Shown here: positions 16,333 to 24,994 of the stretch, in pieces
Layout of the letters: every line of letters begins with the position of its first letter
Numbering within the stretch: position 1 is the stretch's first letter
DNA from: Geitlerinema sp. BBD 1991-9
GTDB lineage: Bacteria > Cyanobacteriota > Cyanobacteriia > Cyanobacteriales > Geitlerinemataceae
Assembly: GCA_001657325.1 (NCBI GenBank)
Contig: LWRO01000004.1
Coordinates: 1-64,000 of the forward strand
Direction: 5' to 3'
Length of the DNA: 64,000 nucleotides
The notes under the pieces: model-generated
What the model was told of the DNA's origin: nothing
What the model saw: the letters and a program-made list of their open reading frames with translations, nothing else
Databases searched by the model: none
Position numbers and translations under genes: made by a program

Positions 16333-18363
16333 TTAGATCTCTAATGCTTTCTTGGCAGCCTTAATTAAATCCATAAAGTATGTGTGACGGACATCTACCG
16401 TTTTTATAAGCTCTCGATCGACTTCAATACGACCCAGAGTACTCCCTTTTTTTACAGCGAGAACTTGACCGTTATTGTTGCGAATTCTCAATTCTCGTTC
16501 GTCGCCATTTTGACGAATAAAACATTGATATTCGCGGCTTTGATGCTGAAATGTCGTAACTTTTGGTTTGGGTGCCGATGACTGAGGAACTAAAATTTCA
16601 ACCCCATCAGGCAACCGAACACCCACGACTTCCAATTCGATCGAGCGATTGCCTTGCCATCGATTGTCTCGTAATTTATAAGCAATATCCAAGCGTGGCG
16701 GGAGTGGAAAATATTCGCGCCAACCCCAAGCCAGGGCAGATTTTTGCGTAGTATCGTCGTCTGTTACGAGCAATTTTAAATGTCGTTGCTTGATGATGTT
16801 TTGCTCGAGAACCCGCACGTTGGACGACCAAAACACAGGTTGAGCGTTCCCAATTCCACAGGGTTCCAATCGATCGATCTCGTCGTAAAGTCCTTCGTCT
16901 AACACCTCAAGAGACAGTTGGCTGTCTACAGAAACCAGGGGCTTGAGATGCTGCGGTTCCAAACACTGAGCGGCAAACTCGCTCAGCCTCGATCGAAACT
17001 CGTCAAAATTCTCCGCAGGAAGCGAAAATCCTCCCGCCGCTCGATGTCCCCCGTGCTTGCTCAGCAGGTCTTTACAATACTCCAACGCCTCGAACACATT
17101 AAACTCGGGAATACTCCGCGCCGAACCGCGAATCTGTTGTTGATTCGCATCCTCGTAAGTACAGATAAACACCGGAACCCCGTATCGATCGACCAATCGC
17201 GAAGCGACGATACCAATGACTCCGTGATGCCATCCTTCCTGTAACGGGACGAGAACTCGCTCTTTCAACAAATCGATATTTGAGGTTTCGCACCACGCGA
17301 CGGCCGCTCGTTCGATATCGCGGCACATCTCCTGACGCTGCTGGTTGATTTGTTCGCACTGCATCGCTCGCTCGAGTGCCACGCCTTCATCGTCTGTCGA
17401 GAGCAGCTCGATAACCACTTGCGGGTCGCCAATTCGCCCGACTGCATTGATACGAGGCCCCAAACGAAACCCGATTGCATCGGGTTTGAGCGGCCGGCTG
17501 CCATTTTCTGAAGTCCCCGACACTCGTACGAGTGCCTGAATACCGGGAATCTCAGAGCGGGGGATCAGTTGTAATCCCTGTTTTGCCCAGTGACGGTTCA
17601 CGCCTGCGAGCGGGGCGAGGTCGGCAATTGTCCCCAAGGTCAGTAACTCCAACATGGGCAACCGCAACGCTTCGACGCACCCGAAGTGTTCGGCTAGGTG
17701 CATCGCCAACATATAAGCCACGCCGACACCCGCCATCCCGCGATAGGGAGAATCCGCACGAGTCATTTTCGGATTGAGAATGGCACTCGCGAGGGGAATT
17801 TCAGGGGGAAGGTCGTGGTGGTCGGTGACGATGACTTCGATGCCGAGTTCCCGGGCTTCGTCGATCGGTTCGTGGGCGCTAATTCCGTTATCGACCGTGA
17901 TAATCAGTCCGACTCCGTCTTCGTGAAATTCGTTGACGATGCGGGAGTTGATGCCGTAGCCGTCCGTCATGCGGCTCGGGATAGCGTAAGTCACCTCGAT
18001 GTCGATTATCCGAAAGGCTCGTAGCAAAAGCGCCGTACTCGTCATTCCGTCGGCATCGTAGTCCCCGCAAATGGCGACGAGTCGCTTTTGTTCGTGCATC
18101 TCCCGCACGAGTTCGAGACAGATCTCTAAATCCGGAAAGTCATCGACGGGGCGGGGAAGGTTCGCGCGATCGGGTTCGAGGAACAATCCCGCGCTTTCCG
18201 GCGTGTCGAAGCCGCGATTGACGAGGATTTGTGCGAGAACCTTCGAGATGTTGAGGGTTTGGGTGAGTTCTCGCACGAGATCGGGATTCGATGGGTAAAC
18301 GTGCCACCGCTGTTGGGGAAATTTGGGGGTTGTGGAAAATCGCGGAGGAGATCGATCGAGCAT
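16333..18363 (-). CDS. recJ: Single-stranded-DNA-specific exonuclease RecJ
   Basis: About 676 residues from the ATG at 18363; the frame continues upstream to 18423, but conserved sequence starts near RFSTTPKFPQQRW. DHH-family motifs are present: CGDYDADGMTSTALL (metal-binding Asp cluster, motif I), VDNGIS, and VTDHHDLPPE (DHH). Later come the GGHRAAGGFSL DHHA1 motif and an OB-fold region (GIGNAQPVF). RecJ degrades single-stranded DNA 5' to 3' in recombination and mismatch repair. The last 90 residues after VRLPDG look like the extra C-terminal domain found in cyanobacterial RecJ. No neighbour suggests another role. Confidence 0.93.
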   Translation of the reverse strand: MLDRSPPRFSTTPKFPQQRWHVYPSNPDLVRELTQTLNISKVLAQILVNRGFDTPESAGLFLEPDRANLPRPVDDFPDLEICLELVREMHEQKRLVAICGDYDADGMTSTALLLRAFRIIDIEVTYAIPSRMTDGYGINSRIVNEFHEDGVGLIITVDNGISAHEPIDEARELGIEVIVTDHHDLPPEIPLASAILNPKMTRADSPYRGMAGVGVAYMLAMHLAEHFGCVEALRLPMLELLTLGTIADLAPLAGVNRHWAKQGLQLIPRSEIPGIQALVRVSGTSENGSRPLKPDAIGFRLGPRINAVGRIGDPQVVIELLSTDDEGVALERAMQCEQINQQRQEMCRDIERAAVAWCETSNIDLLKERVLVPLQEGWHHGVIGIVASRLVDRYGVPVFICTYEDANQQQIRGSARSIPEFNVFEALEYCKDLLSKHGGHRAAGGFSLPAENFDEFRSRLSEFAAQCLEPQHLKPLVSVDSQLSLEVLDEGLYDEIDRLEPCGIGNAQPVFWSSNVRVLEQNIIKQRHLKLLVTDDDTTQKSALAWGWREYFPLPPRLDIAYKLRDNRWQGNRSIELEVVGVRLPDGVEILVPQSSAPKPKVTTFQHQSREYQCFIRQNGDERELRIRNNNGQVLAVKKGSTLGRIEVDRELIKTVDVRHTYFMDLIKAAKKALEI

Positions 18364-18615
18364 CGTCAACGGTTGAAGCGTTGTTTCACAAATATCACGA
18401 TTGATGGGACGGTTCAAGCACAATTTGCGCTATAGTTATAAGTCGCTCTGCAAACCCCCAGCTCGTTCGAGGTACGATCGAAAAGGTGTGGGGGGCTTCG
18501 ATATCCCGAACGGTTGCGTTCGTGGAAGATCGAGTGAGTCCTTGCATCGAGTGCCGTCGTGGGTTCGATCTCGCCTCGATGCCATTTTGTCCACAAGGAG
18601 TTCAACGAAACGATC

Positions 18616-18945
18616 GTGAAAGATTTCGTGTACGAAACCATGTATATCCTGCGCCCCGATTTGGGAGACGAGCGCGTGGATATAGAAGTTGAAAAATATC
18701 GCAACATCCTGTTGGAAAATGGAGCGCAAGACCTCGATATCCAGCACCGAGGTAAGCGTCGCCTGGCTTATGAAATTCAAAAGCATCGCGACGGGGTTTA
18801 CATTCAAATGAACTACACCGCCCCTGGCAACTGCATCGCCATGATGGAGCGCGCGATGAAAATGTCGGAGGAGGTGTTGCGCTATTTGACGGTGAAGCAA
18901 CCTTTACAGCCTGTTGCGGCAACAGCTGACGACGAGGAAGAGTAA
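18616..18945 (+). CDS. rpsF: 30S ribosomal protein S6
   Basis: About 110 residues from a GTG at 18616; the frame is open to an ATG at 18559, but residues before [14 protein letters not shown] are not conserved. A Shine-Dalgarno-like AAGGAG sits at 18594-18599, 16 bases before the GTG, so the start remains uncertain. Typical S6 features: [10 protein letters not shown] strand, [18 protein letters not shown], and an acidic C-terminal tail (ADDEEE). S6 binds 16S rRNA with S18 in the platform of the small subunit. A terminator follows, so it is not co-transcribed with rplU. Confidence 0.9.
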   Translation: MKDFVYETMYILRPDLGDERVDIEVEKYRNILLENGAQDLDIQHRGKRRLAYEIQKHRDGVYIQMNYTAPGNCIAMMERAMKMSEEVLRYLTVKQPLQPVAATADDEEE

Positions 18946-18970
18946 TCTTCCTGTTTGTTATTGACGATTG

Positions 18971-19011
18971 AGAGCCAACTTGCGACAATAGGTAGTTGGC
19001 TCTTTTGTTTT
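18971..19011 (+). terminator. Rho-independent terminator of rpsF
   Basis: AGAGCCAACT (18971-18980) pairs with AGTTGGCTCT (18994-19003), with a 13-base loop and a TTTTGTTTT tail. Confidence 0.85.
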
Positions 19012-19078
19012 AGCTCGGAACGGGTCGTACAAATGCCGAATTTGGCTACCCCTACGGCACTGATGGAAGGACGGTTTA

Positions 19079-19477
19079 ATGACTTACGCAATTATTGAAA
19101 CTGGCGGCAAGCAGTTAATGGTGCAGCCCGGTCGGTTCTACGATGTAGAGCTGCTCCCCGTGGAACCCGGCGAAACCGTAACGATCGATAAAGTATTACT
19201 CGTTCACCACGAAGACGACGTTCGCGTCGGTCAGCCCCTGGTGGAAGGTGCAACGGTAGAAGGCACGGTGTTGCGACAGCGCCGGGGTCGGAAGGTTCTC
19301 GTCTACAAGATGAAACCGAAGAAGAAAACCCGCAAGAAACGCGGACACCGCCAAGAACTGACTCGGTTGTCGATCGATCGCATCAGCTTAAACGGAGCGG
19401 TATTGGCAGAAGCGTCAGTTGAAGTCCAAGCATCGGTTGAAGCTGCGGCAGAACCGGCAACGACTGAGGAAGAATAA
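19079..19477 (+). CDS. rplU: 50S ribosomal protein L21
   Basis: 132 residues. Conserved L21 features: [16 protein letters not shown] at the N-terminus, [15 protein letters not shown], and the rRNA-binding basic stretch [16 protein letters not shown]. The last 25 residues are an Ala/Glu/Val tail longer than in many bacteria. L21 binds 23S rRNA in the large subunit. rpmA follows 61 bases downstream in the same direction, the usual rplU-rpmA operon. Confidence 0.96.
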   Translation: MTYAIIETGGKQLMVQPGRFYDVELLPVEPGETVTIDKVLLVHHEDDVRVGQPLVEGATVEGTVLRQRRGRKVLVYKMKPKKKTRKKRGHRQELTRLSIDRISLNGAVLAEASVEVQASVEAAAEPATTEEE

Positions 19478-19538
19478 GAGATTAAGGAGACGGCTTCGGG
19501 TCGTCTCGATCGCGTTTATCGAGATACTGGAGGAAAAG

Positions 19539-19796
19539 ATGGCTCACAAGAAAGGAACGGGGAGTACTCGGAACGGCCGCGACTCGAACGCTCAGCGCTT
19601 GGGTGTCAAGCGTTATGGTGGTCAAGTCGTGAAAGCGGGCAATATTTTGGTTCGCCAACGCGGTACGAAAATCCATCCCGGTGCTAACGTCGGTGTCGGA
19701 CGAGACGATACGCTGTTCGCGTTAATCGACGGTGTGGTGAAGTTCGAACACAAAGATCGCCGTCGTAAGAAGGTGAGTGTTTACGCGCAAGCGTAG
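19539..19796 (+). CDS. rpmA: 50S ribosomal protein L27
   Basis: 85 residues starting [16 protein letters not shown], with the conserved [11 protein letters not shown] and [15 protein letters not shown] segments. There is no cleavable N-terminal extension of the Firmicute type. The start is set by GGAGG a few bases upstream. L27's N-terminus reaches the peptidyl-transferase centre of the ribosome. It is the second gene of the rplU-rpmA operon, which ends at the terminator near 19878. Confidence 0.96.
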   Translation: MAHKKGTGSTRNGRDSNAQRLGVKRYGGQVVKAGNILVRQRGTKIHPGANVGVGRDDTLFALIDGVVKFEHKDRRRKKVSVYAQA

Positions 19797-19877
19797 GGTG
19801 TTCGATCGCGCATTAACCCTCATGGCGATTAAAACGTCATAACGATCGCGTATCCTACCCAGCTGTAAGTTTCAGCG

Positions 19878-19916
19878 ACGGTGTGTCGGGCAAGTCTCGG
19901 CACACCGTATTTTTTT
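19878..19916 (+). terminator. Rho-independent terminator of rplU-rpmA
   Basis: ACGGTGTGTCGGG (19878-19890) pairs, with G-U wobble, with CTCGGCACACCGT (19897-19909), followed by seven T with one A. The rest of 19797-20138 shows no gene. Confidence 0.85.
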
Positions 19917-20138
19917 AGGGATCGTTCTCGAGGGACTGTTGCCGAAAACGACGCGACCGCAAGCGATCCCGAGTTGGTCACACCTCAAAATTGAGGGTGT
20001 AGTATGTTACAGAACGATCGCGGAAGATGTATTAATAACTACCAAAATTCGGGTAGATTTGTTACAAATATTCCAGATCGTTTCAGAATATCCGCTATCA
20101 AGCCCGGACGCGACCGGGTTTAGGAGAGTTTGACAACA

Positions 20139-20612
20139 ATGGATTGCCGTCACATTCGCTATTGCGATCGCAAGTCGGAAATTGACGTGAACCAATTGAA
20201 AACCCTATTTGACCTCTCGGCATTTTGGGCCGCCGAGCGCTGTGTTGAAGATTTGGAAATTGCGCTAGCGAACAGTAACCCCGTTATTGGCGTGTGGGAT
20301 CGAGATCGACTCGTCGGATTCGGCCGCGTCACGTCAGATGGCATTTATCGCGCAACGATTTGGGACGTGGTCGTGCATCCCGAATATCAGGGAGTTGGAT
20401 TGGGCCGCAAACTCGTGGAAACGCTGCTGACTCACCCCCACGTCAGCCGGGTGGAGCGGGTTTACTTAATGACAACGCACCAACAGCGGTTTTACGAGCG
20501 CATTGGCTTTGAAGAAAACGCGACAACGACAATGGTGTTGCACAATACGCCGCTTGTCAGTCAGTTTCCGATGCTGGAAACGCCCTTGGCAGCGAGCATC
20601 GAATTCGAGTAA
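20139..20612 (+). CDS. GNAT-family N-acetyltransferase
   Basis: 157 residues from the ATG at 20139, placed 12 bases after TAGGAG; a TTG at 20130 is too close to that site. GNAT motif A is clear: VVVHPEYQGVGLGRKLVETLL (acetyl-CoA binding, Q/R-x-x-G-x-G/A near residue 90), with the later YERIGFEE motif. It acetylates an amine on an unidentified small molecule or protein. The 3' end overlaps by 56 bases with the convergent histidine-kinase-like gene. Confidence 0.85.
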   Translation: MDCRHIRYCDRKSEIDVNQLKTLFDLSAFWAAERCVEDLEIALANSNPVIGVWDRDRLVGFGRVTSDGIYRATIWDVVVHPEYQGVGLGRKLVETLLTHPHVSRVERVYLMTTHQQRFYERIGFEENATTTMVLHNTPLVSQFPMLETPLAASIEFE

Positions 20613-21501
20613 TCCAACTGCTATCGCCGTCTGTGGGGGCTTCAAGAATTTCGAGATCGCCGCTCATCAGATCGATGAGGGTTCGATCGAGTAACAGGGT
20701 TAAGCTGTGCGAGAGTTGGCAATTCGTGTTTCGAGGATCGTCGGGAGAGAGGGGAGCGCTCATCGTTTCGATGGGATCGCTCCAAGCCTCCCAGGGACAG
20801 GGAGAATCGAGACACAAGCTGACGGTTCGATCGAGCGAGACGGCTGACAGGCGCAAACTTCCCTCGTTCATGCCATCGATCGATTTCTCGATCAGGTCGA
20901 TCGAGATCTGAACGAGGAGTTTGAAATCAGCACGGACGGCTAACGTTGGATCGGGTCTCTCGACATACAATTTGTAGTTGCGATTGGCCGCTTGCAGATG
21001 TGTCAAGCGACGGATGTCTTCAAAAACCTCTGCAAGCCGAACGCTCTCGAGTTTGAGGGGCGTGCGTCCCTGTTCGGCTCGGGCGACTTTGAGAATGGTA
21101 TCGAGGATCTCGACCAGTTTGAGGGCAGATTCGTGGGCTTTGCCGATGAATTCTCGTTCTTCATCGCGATCTTCGCACAGATCGGCCAGGATGAGTTGAA
21201 GGGCTCCGATCGAACCATTGAGGGGCGATCTCAGTTCGTGGGAAATGCGCGAGAGAAACCCCGATTTGAACTGAGCGATCTGCCGGGCGAGATGATAGTT
21301 CAGCTCGAGGTGTTGCACGCGATCTCGCAAATCGTCGCGCTCTCGTTGAAGGGTTTCGTGACGCTCGCACCGCGTCACGAGATCGGCAACGCGACGACGG
21401 AGATCTCGATCGGGAATTCGTTCGAGATCTTTAGGCGTGAGAACTGCGTCAGGTGTGAGGACTTCGTCGTGACGGCCAGCCGAGGAACGTTCGTTTTTCA
21501 T
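20557..21501 (-). CDS. Soluble histidine-kinase-like protein with degenerate ATPase domain
   Basis: 314 residues with no membrane helix or recognised sensor domain. A charged N-terminus and coiled coil (about 45-80) lead to a HisKA dimerisation domain with phospho-acceptor His88 (RISHELRSPLNG). The second half has HATPase length, but its motifs are eroded: the N-box position reads SIDLIEKSIDG instead of NLLxNAxKF, and no DxGxG or GxGLG box is seen. It may therefore accept or relay phosphoryl groups, or act as a dimeric scaffold, without autophosphorylation. It converges on, and overlaps by 56 bases, the acetyltransferase gene. Confidence 0.75.
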   Translation of the reverse strand: MKNERSSAGRHDEVLTPDAVLTPKDLERIPDRDLRRRVADLVTRCERHETLQRERDDLRDRVQHLELNYHLARQIAQFKSGFLSRISHELRSPLNGSIGALQLILADLCEDRDEEREFIGKAHESALKLVEILDTILKVARAEQGRTPLKLESVRLAEVFEDIRRLTHLQAANRNYKLYVERPDPTLAVRADFKLLVQISIDLIEKSIDGMNEGSLRLSAVSLDRTVSLCLDSPCPWEAWSDPIETMSAPLSPDDPRNTNCQLSHSLTLLLDRTLIDLMSGDLEILEAPTDGDSSWITRIRCSLPRAFPASETD

Positions 21502-21552
21502 GGGATTTCTTGCGATCTCGCGTTTGGACGTGCGATCGAGATGAGAGAGCGA

Positions 21553-22137
21553 CTATTTCAACTGTAACGCTCCCGACCGGAGAATTTCCCAACGATCGCC
21601 GACCCACTTCGCCACCGTTGAGGGTAAACCGGAGGCGGACGAGGAAGGATATTCGTCCGGCGCGAGAACGAGAACTTGGGGAAACGATCGATCGATCGTT
21701 TCGGGGGTCGTGAGGGGTGGATCTCCGGAGCGATTGGCGCTCGTGGTGGCGAGGGGGCCGGTTTCAGCCAGAACGCGACGGGCAATATCGCAGTCGGGAA
21801 CGCGCAGTCCGATGGTCGTCGGGTTGCTGGGGTTGACTTGAGGCGGAAGTCGAGAGCTGGCGGGGAGAATGAGGGTGAGCGCTCCAGGCCAGTATTGACG
21901 CGCTACCGTTTGCCAAAGGGCGCGTTCTTCGGGTGTTCCGTCTGTGTACGGCCAGAGGTCTTCGGCACTCGCTGCCATTAAGATCAACGGTTTTTCCGAG
22001 CTGCGTTGTTTGAGGTCGAAAATGGCCTCGGCGCGATCGGGACGAACGGCAAGAGCGGGAACGGTATCGGTCGGAAAACTTCCCACGCAGCCCGATCGCA
22101 GGCCGTCGGTGAGAGCGGGAAAGGAAACAACGGTCAT
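21553..22137 (-). CDS. L-threonylcarbamoyladenylate synthase (Sua5/YrdC/TsaC family)
   Basis: 194 residues from the ATG at 22137. YrdC-domain signatures: GSFPTDTVPALAV near the N-terminus, IFDLKQRSSEKPLI, YWPGALTLILPAS, TTIGLRVPDC and TTSANRSGDPP. The enzyme makes the threonylcarbamoyl-AMP used for t6A modification of tRNAs at position 37. The gene overlaps the stop of prmC (TGATG), so translation is coupled. The order is tic22-prmC-sua5. Only the short YrdC-type domain is present, without the C-terminal Sua5 domain. Confidence 0.9.
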   Translation of the reverse strand: MTVVSFPALTDGLRSGCVGSFPTDTVPALAVRPDRAEAIFDLKQRSSEKPLILMAASAEDLWPYTDGTPEERALWQTVARQYWPGALTLILPASSRLPPQVNPSNPTTIGLRVPDCDIARRVLAETGPLATTSANRSGDPPLTTPETIDRSFPQVLVLAPDEYPSSSASGLPSTVAKWVGDRWEILRSGALQLK

Positions 22138-23081
22138 CAGGGTGTTTGAGATGAGGTCGGACAATAATAAGCAAGGACGAAGCGATCGAACCCCGCCCAA
22201 TCGCCAATCGATCGCACGTCGCGATAACACTTGCAATCGTACAGGATTTTGCAGACAGACTCAGATTGTCCGGCCATGTGTTCGACGAGCCAAATTCCGC
22301 CCGGTTGCAAGTAAGCTGGAGCCGTGCGAGCGAGGTGTCGCAGAGCGCTCAGTCCGTCTTGTCCTCCGTCGAGGGCGAGGTGCGGTTCGTGGCGGGCGAC
22401 TTCTGGCTGTAGCTGGGGAACGAGATCGCTCGGAATATAGGGGGGATTGGACACCATGCCTCGAATGCGCCCCTTCAATGCGTCGAGGGGATCGAACCAA
22501 CTGCCTTGACGGAATTCGATACGATCGAACAATCCAGCGGCTGTAGCGTTGTGGCGGGCAATGTCGAGGGCGGCACGACTGGTATCGACCGCGACGATCG
22601 AGGCTTCGGGCAACGCCTCAGCTAAACCGAGGGCAATGACACCGCTTCCCGTACCGAGATCGACCCAAATGCCATCTCGATCGTCCCCTGCTGCTTCAAC
22701 GGCAATGTCGACGATCGCTTCGGTTTCCGGTCGGGGAACGAGTACGTCAGGGGAGACGACGAGGTCGAAATGTCGCCAGGACACCTGACCGACGAGATAT
22801 TGAACGGGGGTTCGATCGAGAATCCGGCGATCCCACAGTCGATCGAGATCGGTAAGGGATCGATCGACTTTAACGTGTTCCGGTAGATGCGACCGGCCCA
22901 ACCGCAACGTCAGTCGATCGAGATTGGCAACCCGTTGTAGCAACCAATCGACTTCGCCTTCGTCGATATCGGCTTGACGAGCCTGTTGGCGAGCTTTTTC
23001 CCGCCATTCCCATAGCAAAAGACCGGAGACCCAGACCGATGAGGTCTCCGGCAAAAACGAACGACAACGAGCGTCACTCAC
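22137..23081 (-). CDS. prmC: Peptide chain release factor N5-glutamine methyltransferase PrmC
   Basis: About 314 residues from a GTG at 23081, chosen because it lies 4 bases after the tic22 stop with a purine-rich site before it; the frame is open to 23153 but that would overlap tic22. An N-terminal helical domain (LLLWEWREKARQQARQ) is followed by the methyltransferase with SAM motif I VDLGTGSGVIALGLA, the acidic VAVDTS loop, and the catalytic NPPY (MVSNPPYIPS). PrmC methylates the GGQ glutamine of release factors. It lies between tic22 and sua5 in one compact transcript. Confidence 0.92.
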   Translation of the reverse strand: MSDARCRSFLPETSSVWVSGLLLWEWREKARQQARQADIDEGEVDWLLQRVANLDRLTLRLGRSHLPEHVKVDRSLTDLDRLWDRRILDRTPVQYLVGQVSWRHFDLVVSPDVLVPRPETEAIVDIAVEAAGDDRDGIWVDLGTGSGVIALGLAEALPEASIVAVDTSRAALDIARHNATAAGLFDRIEFRQGSWFDPLDALKGRIRGMVSNPPYIPSDLVPQLQPEVARHEPHLALDGGQDGLSALRHLARTAPAYLQPGGIWLVEHMAGQSESVCKILYDCKCYRDVRSIGDWAGFDRFVLAYYCPTSSQTP

Positions 23082-23085
23082 GAGT

Positions 23086-23934
23086 CTATTCGTTCCCCGT
23101 GGGCAGCTCGATTTCAGGTATTTCCGCGTCTCCAGACGGAGACTCAATGTCATCGACTAAATTTTGCACGAACTCCAGCGAATCGCTGTCCGGTACGAGC
23201 ATTAACTGCTGGAGAACGGGGTTGTCCTCGTTTTCGAGTGCTTCGATCGTCCCTTCGAGCTGCACGACTTCAATTTGAACGCTGTCGGCAACCTCGGGCT
23301 GTTGTTGGCGGAATCGTTCGAGAACGTTGTTGAGATCTTCTCGATCGAAAAAGGCTGGAATCACCACTTCGCCGTTGTATTCGAGCGTCATATACCCTTG
23401 GTTGGGGCCCGCCGTGGCCAGAAACAGGGGGACGCCGGGAAACTGATATTGCGTTTCGCCGTTGGCGTCTTGGACTTGTCGGAGTTCGCTTTGACGCTCG
23501 TTTTCGATAAAGACTGATACGGCGGCTTCGACATCCTCCTGCGTTGGAATATAAGAGAATTCGATGGGGGTATTGTTGTTGGTGTTTTCTCGATCGAGGC
23601 GGTAAATTTCTGCCAGAGAAATGACAGTGACCTGAACGTCGTCCCCAATGTCGGGCTGCTGAGATTTCAGGCGTTCGACAAAGCGGCGAGCGTCTTCAGC
23701 ATCGATGAACACGCCAGCGACTTCAGTGGTTTCGCCTGAATTGCCAGCGTTGGTAATGGTGGCGATCAGCGGTGCGCCTTCTGCATCGGTGACGGTAAAA
23801 ACGGGAATGGATTCTAGTTTGTCGAGGATTTCTTCTTCAGACAGCGCTAGTGCAGCTGGGGCCGTTGCCGACGCACCGAACAACAAACCCACGATCGATC
23901 CAAACGTAGCAACCCGGCGAACGAACGATTTCAT
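23086..23934 (-). CDS. Tic22-family periplasmic protein
   Basis: 282 residues from the ATG at 23934, with GGAG 7 bases upstream. A signal peptide (residues 1-31, ending ALALSEEE) is followed by the Tic22 fold: EILDKLESIPVFTVTDAEGAPL, VAGVFIDAEDARRFVERL, and a second similar half with PGVPLFLATAGPNQGYMTLE and VIPAFFDREDL. Cyanobacterial Tic22 is a periplasmic chaperone linked to outer-membrane biogenesis and Omp85; the chloroplast homologue works in the intermembrane space during protein import. It is the first gene of the tic22-prmC-sua5 transcript. Confidence 0.88.
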   Translation of the reverse strand: MKSFVRRVATFGSIVGLLFGASATAPAALALSEEEILDKLESIPVFTVTDAEGAPLIATITNAGNSGETTEVAGVFIDAEDARRFVERLKSQQPDIGDDVQVTVISLAEIYRLDRENTNNNTPIEFSYIPTQEDVEAAVSVFIENERQSELRQVQDANGETQYQFPGVPLFLATAGPNQGYMTLEYNGEVVIPAFFDREDLNNVLERFRQQQPEVADSVQIEVVQLEGTIEALENEDNPVLQQLMLVPDSDSLEFVQNLVDDIESPSGDAEIPEIELPTGNE

Positions 23935-24038
23935 AGCAACTCCTAATTGCAATATAGAGGCTCAAACTGTGAACTTCTGTTAACGAATTCCCATCATTGT
24001 ATCGTTTTACATCTGAATAGACGACAGCCTCCGGACAG

Positions 24039-24147
24039 TTCGATTTTCGTCAATCCTGGGTTATTTTATTCTCGACTTCGCGACGTCGGGATCGACTTTA
24101 GTCTGTTTTAGGTTCGATTTTTGTCAATCCTTAGTTATTTTGTCTCG
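24039..24147. repeat. Direct repeat duplicating the 3' end of the RodZ-like gene
   Basis: Two about 36-base copies (24039-24074 and 24112-24147) share GTTCGATTTT-GTCAATCC, then TTATTTT and TCTCG, at a 73-base period. The second copy includes the last codons and stop of the RodZ-like gene, so the first looks like a local duplication of that gene's 3' end. Confidence 0.7.
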
Positions 24148-24994
24148 GCGTCGTCCCCGGCGCACCTCGAGAATCTGCCGTCAACGTGACTTCTTCAACA
24201 CTTCCCGGTTCTCCCATGGGTTGGGCTTCGTTCCCGTTGACCGCAATAGTCACACCGCCTGCATTCCCGGCGAGAACCGTCAATTTTTCTTTCGCCGTCC
24301 AAACATGAGTGCCTTCCGACAAAATACCCTCGAAGGCCGTTTCGCCGTCGGCCTTGACCACGATCCAAGATTCGTCTGTAATTGTCAAGCCGACCCGAAC
24401 CGATTGGCCTTCGGCGTTGGCGTTACCCGTTGTTTCAACAGTCGTCGACGAAGAGGTTGAAGGTGTCGAAGTCGGATTGACCGCAGGGGCAACATTAGAT
24501 GGTGCAGGTTGAGAATTCGGACTGGGGGCTGTAGCGGGAGCGGTGGGTGCGTCCCCAGAAGTTTGACTGACCGAGTACGACAGGCCGCGCACGGAAAAGA
24601 TGATGATGGAGATATACAGCAAATACAGGTGTAGCGGCCGTAGCTGAGCCGCTGGCGAGTTGCGCCAACTTCGGGGGCGGGCTTTGAGTTCGAGTCCCGT
24701 GGGAAACTGACGGGCGTATTCCAGACCGTCGAGTCCGAGAACATCCGCAAAGCGTCTCAAGAAGCCTTGAACGTAAACTGGTTCCGGGAGTTTGTCGAGG
24801 TTCCCTTCTTCGATGGCATTCAGCAGACGTGCGGGAATGAGTGTGCGCCGAGACACCCAGTCGAGAGTTAGCGATCGATCGCAACGCAATTGGTGCAGGT
24901 GGCTGCCCAATTCAGCGAGGGTTTCAGCTTGCACCTGTTGGAGATCGCGTTGGGTTTTCTTCTTGTTTCTGAATTGAATCCGCGTGAACTTCAT
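24131..24994 (-). CDS. RodZ-like membrane protein: cytoplasmic HTH, one membrane helix, DUF4115-type C-terminus
   Basis: 287 residues from the ATG at 24994, which follows AAGGAG by 8 bases. N-terminal HTH of the RodZ type (about 25-80: LAELGSHLHQLR, LTLDWVSRRTLIPARLLNAIEEGNL, with VYVQGFLRRFADVLGLDG). A membrane helix sits at about 120-138. A Thr/Pro/Ser-rich linker leads to a C-terminal beta domain (WIVVKADGETAFEG... GTHVWTAKEKLTVLAG), as in RodZ DUF4115. RodZ links MreB to the cell wall in rods; the role here is inferred. It overlaps the upstream pseudouridine synthase gene by ATGA. Confidence 0.82.
   Translation of the reverse strand: MKFTRIQFRNKKKTQRDLQQVQAETLAELGSHLHQLRCDRSLTLDWVSRRTLIPARLLNAIEEGNLDKLPEPVYVQGFLRRFADVLGLDGLEYARQFPTGLELKARPRSWRNSPAAQLRPLHLYLLYISIIIFSVRGLSYSVSQTSGDAPTAPATAPSPNSQPAPSNVAPAVNPTSTPSTSSSTTVETTGNANAEGQSVRVGLTITDESWIVVKADGETAFEGILSEGTHVWTAKEKLTVLAGNAGGVTIAVNGNEAQPMGEPGSVEEVTLTADSRGAPGTTPRQNN

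Noticed and set aside
18436-18900. 154-codon minus-strand frame opposite rpsF
   Set aside because: Fully overlaps the conserved ribosomal protein S6 gene; antisense shadow.
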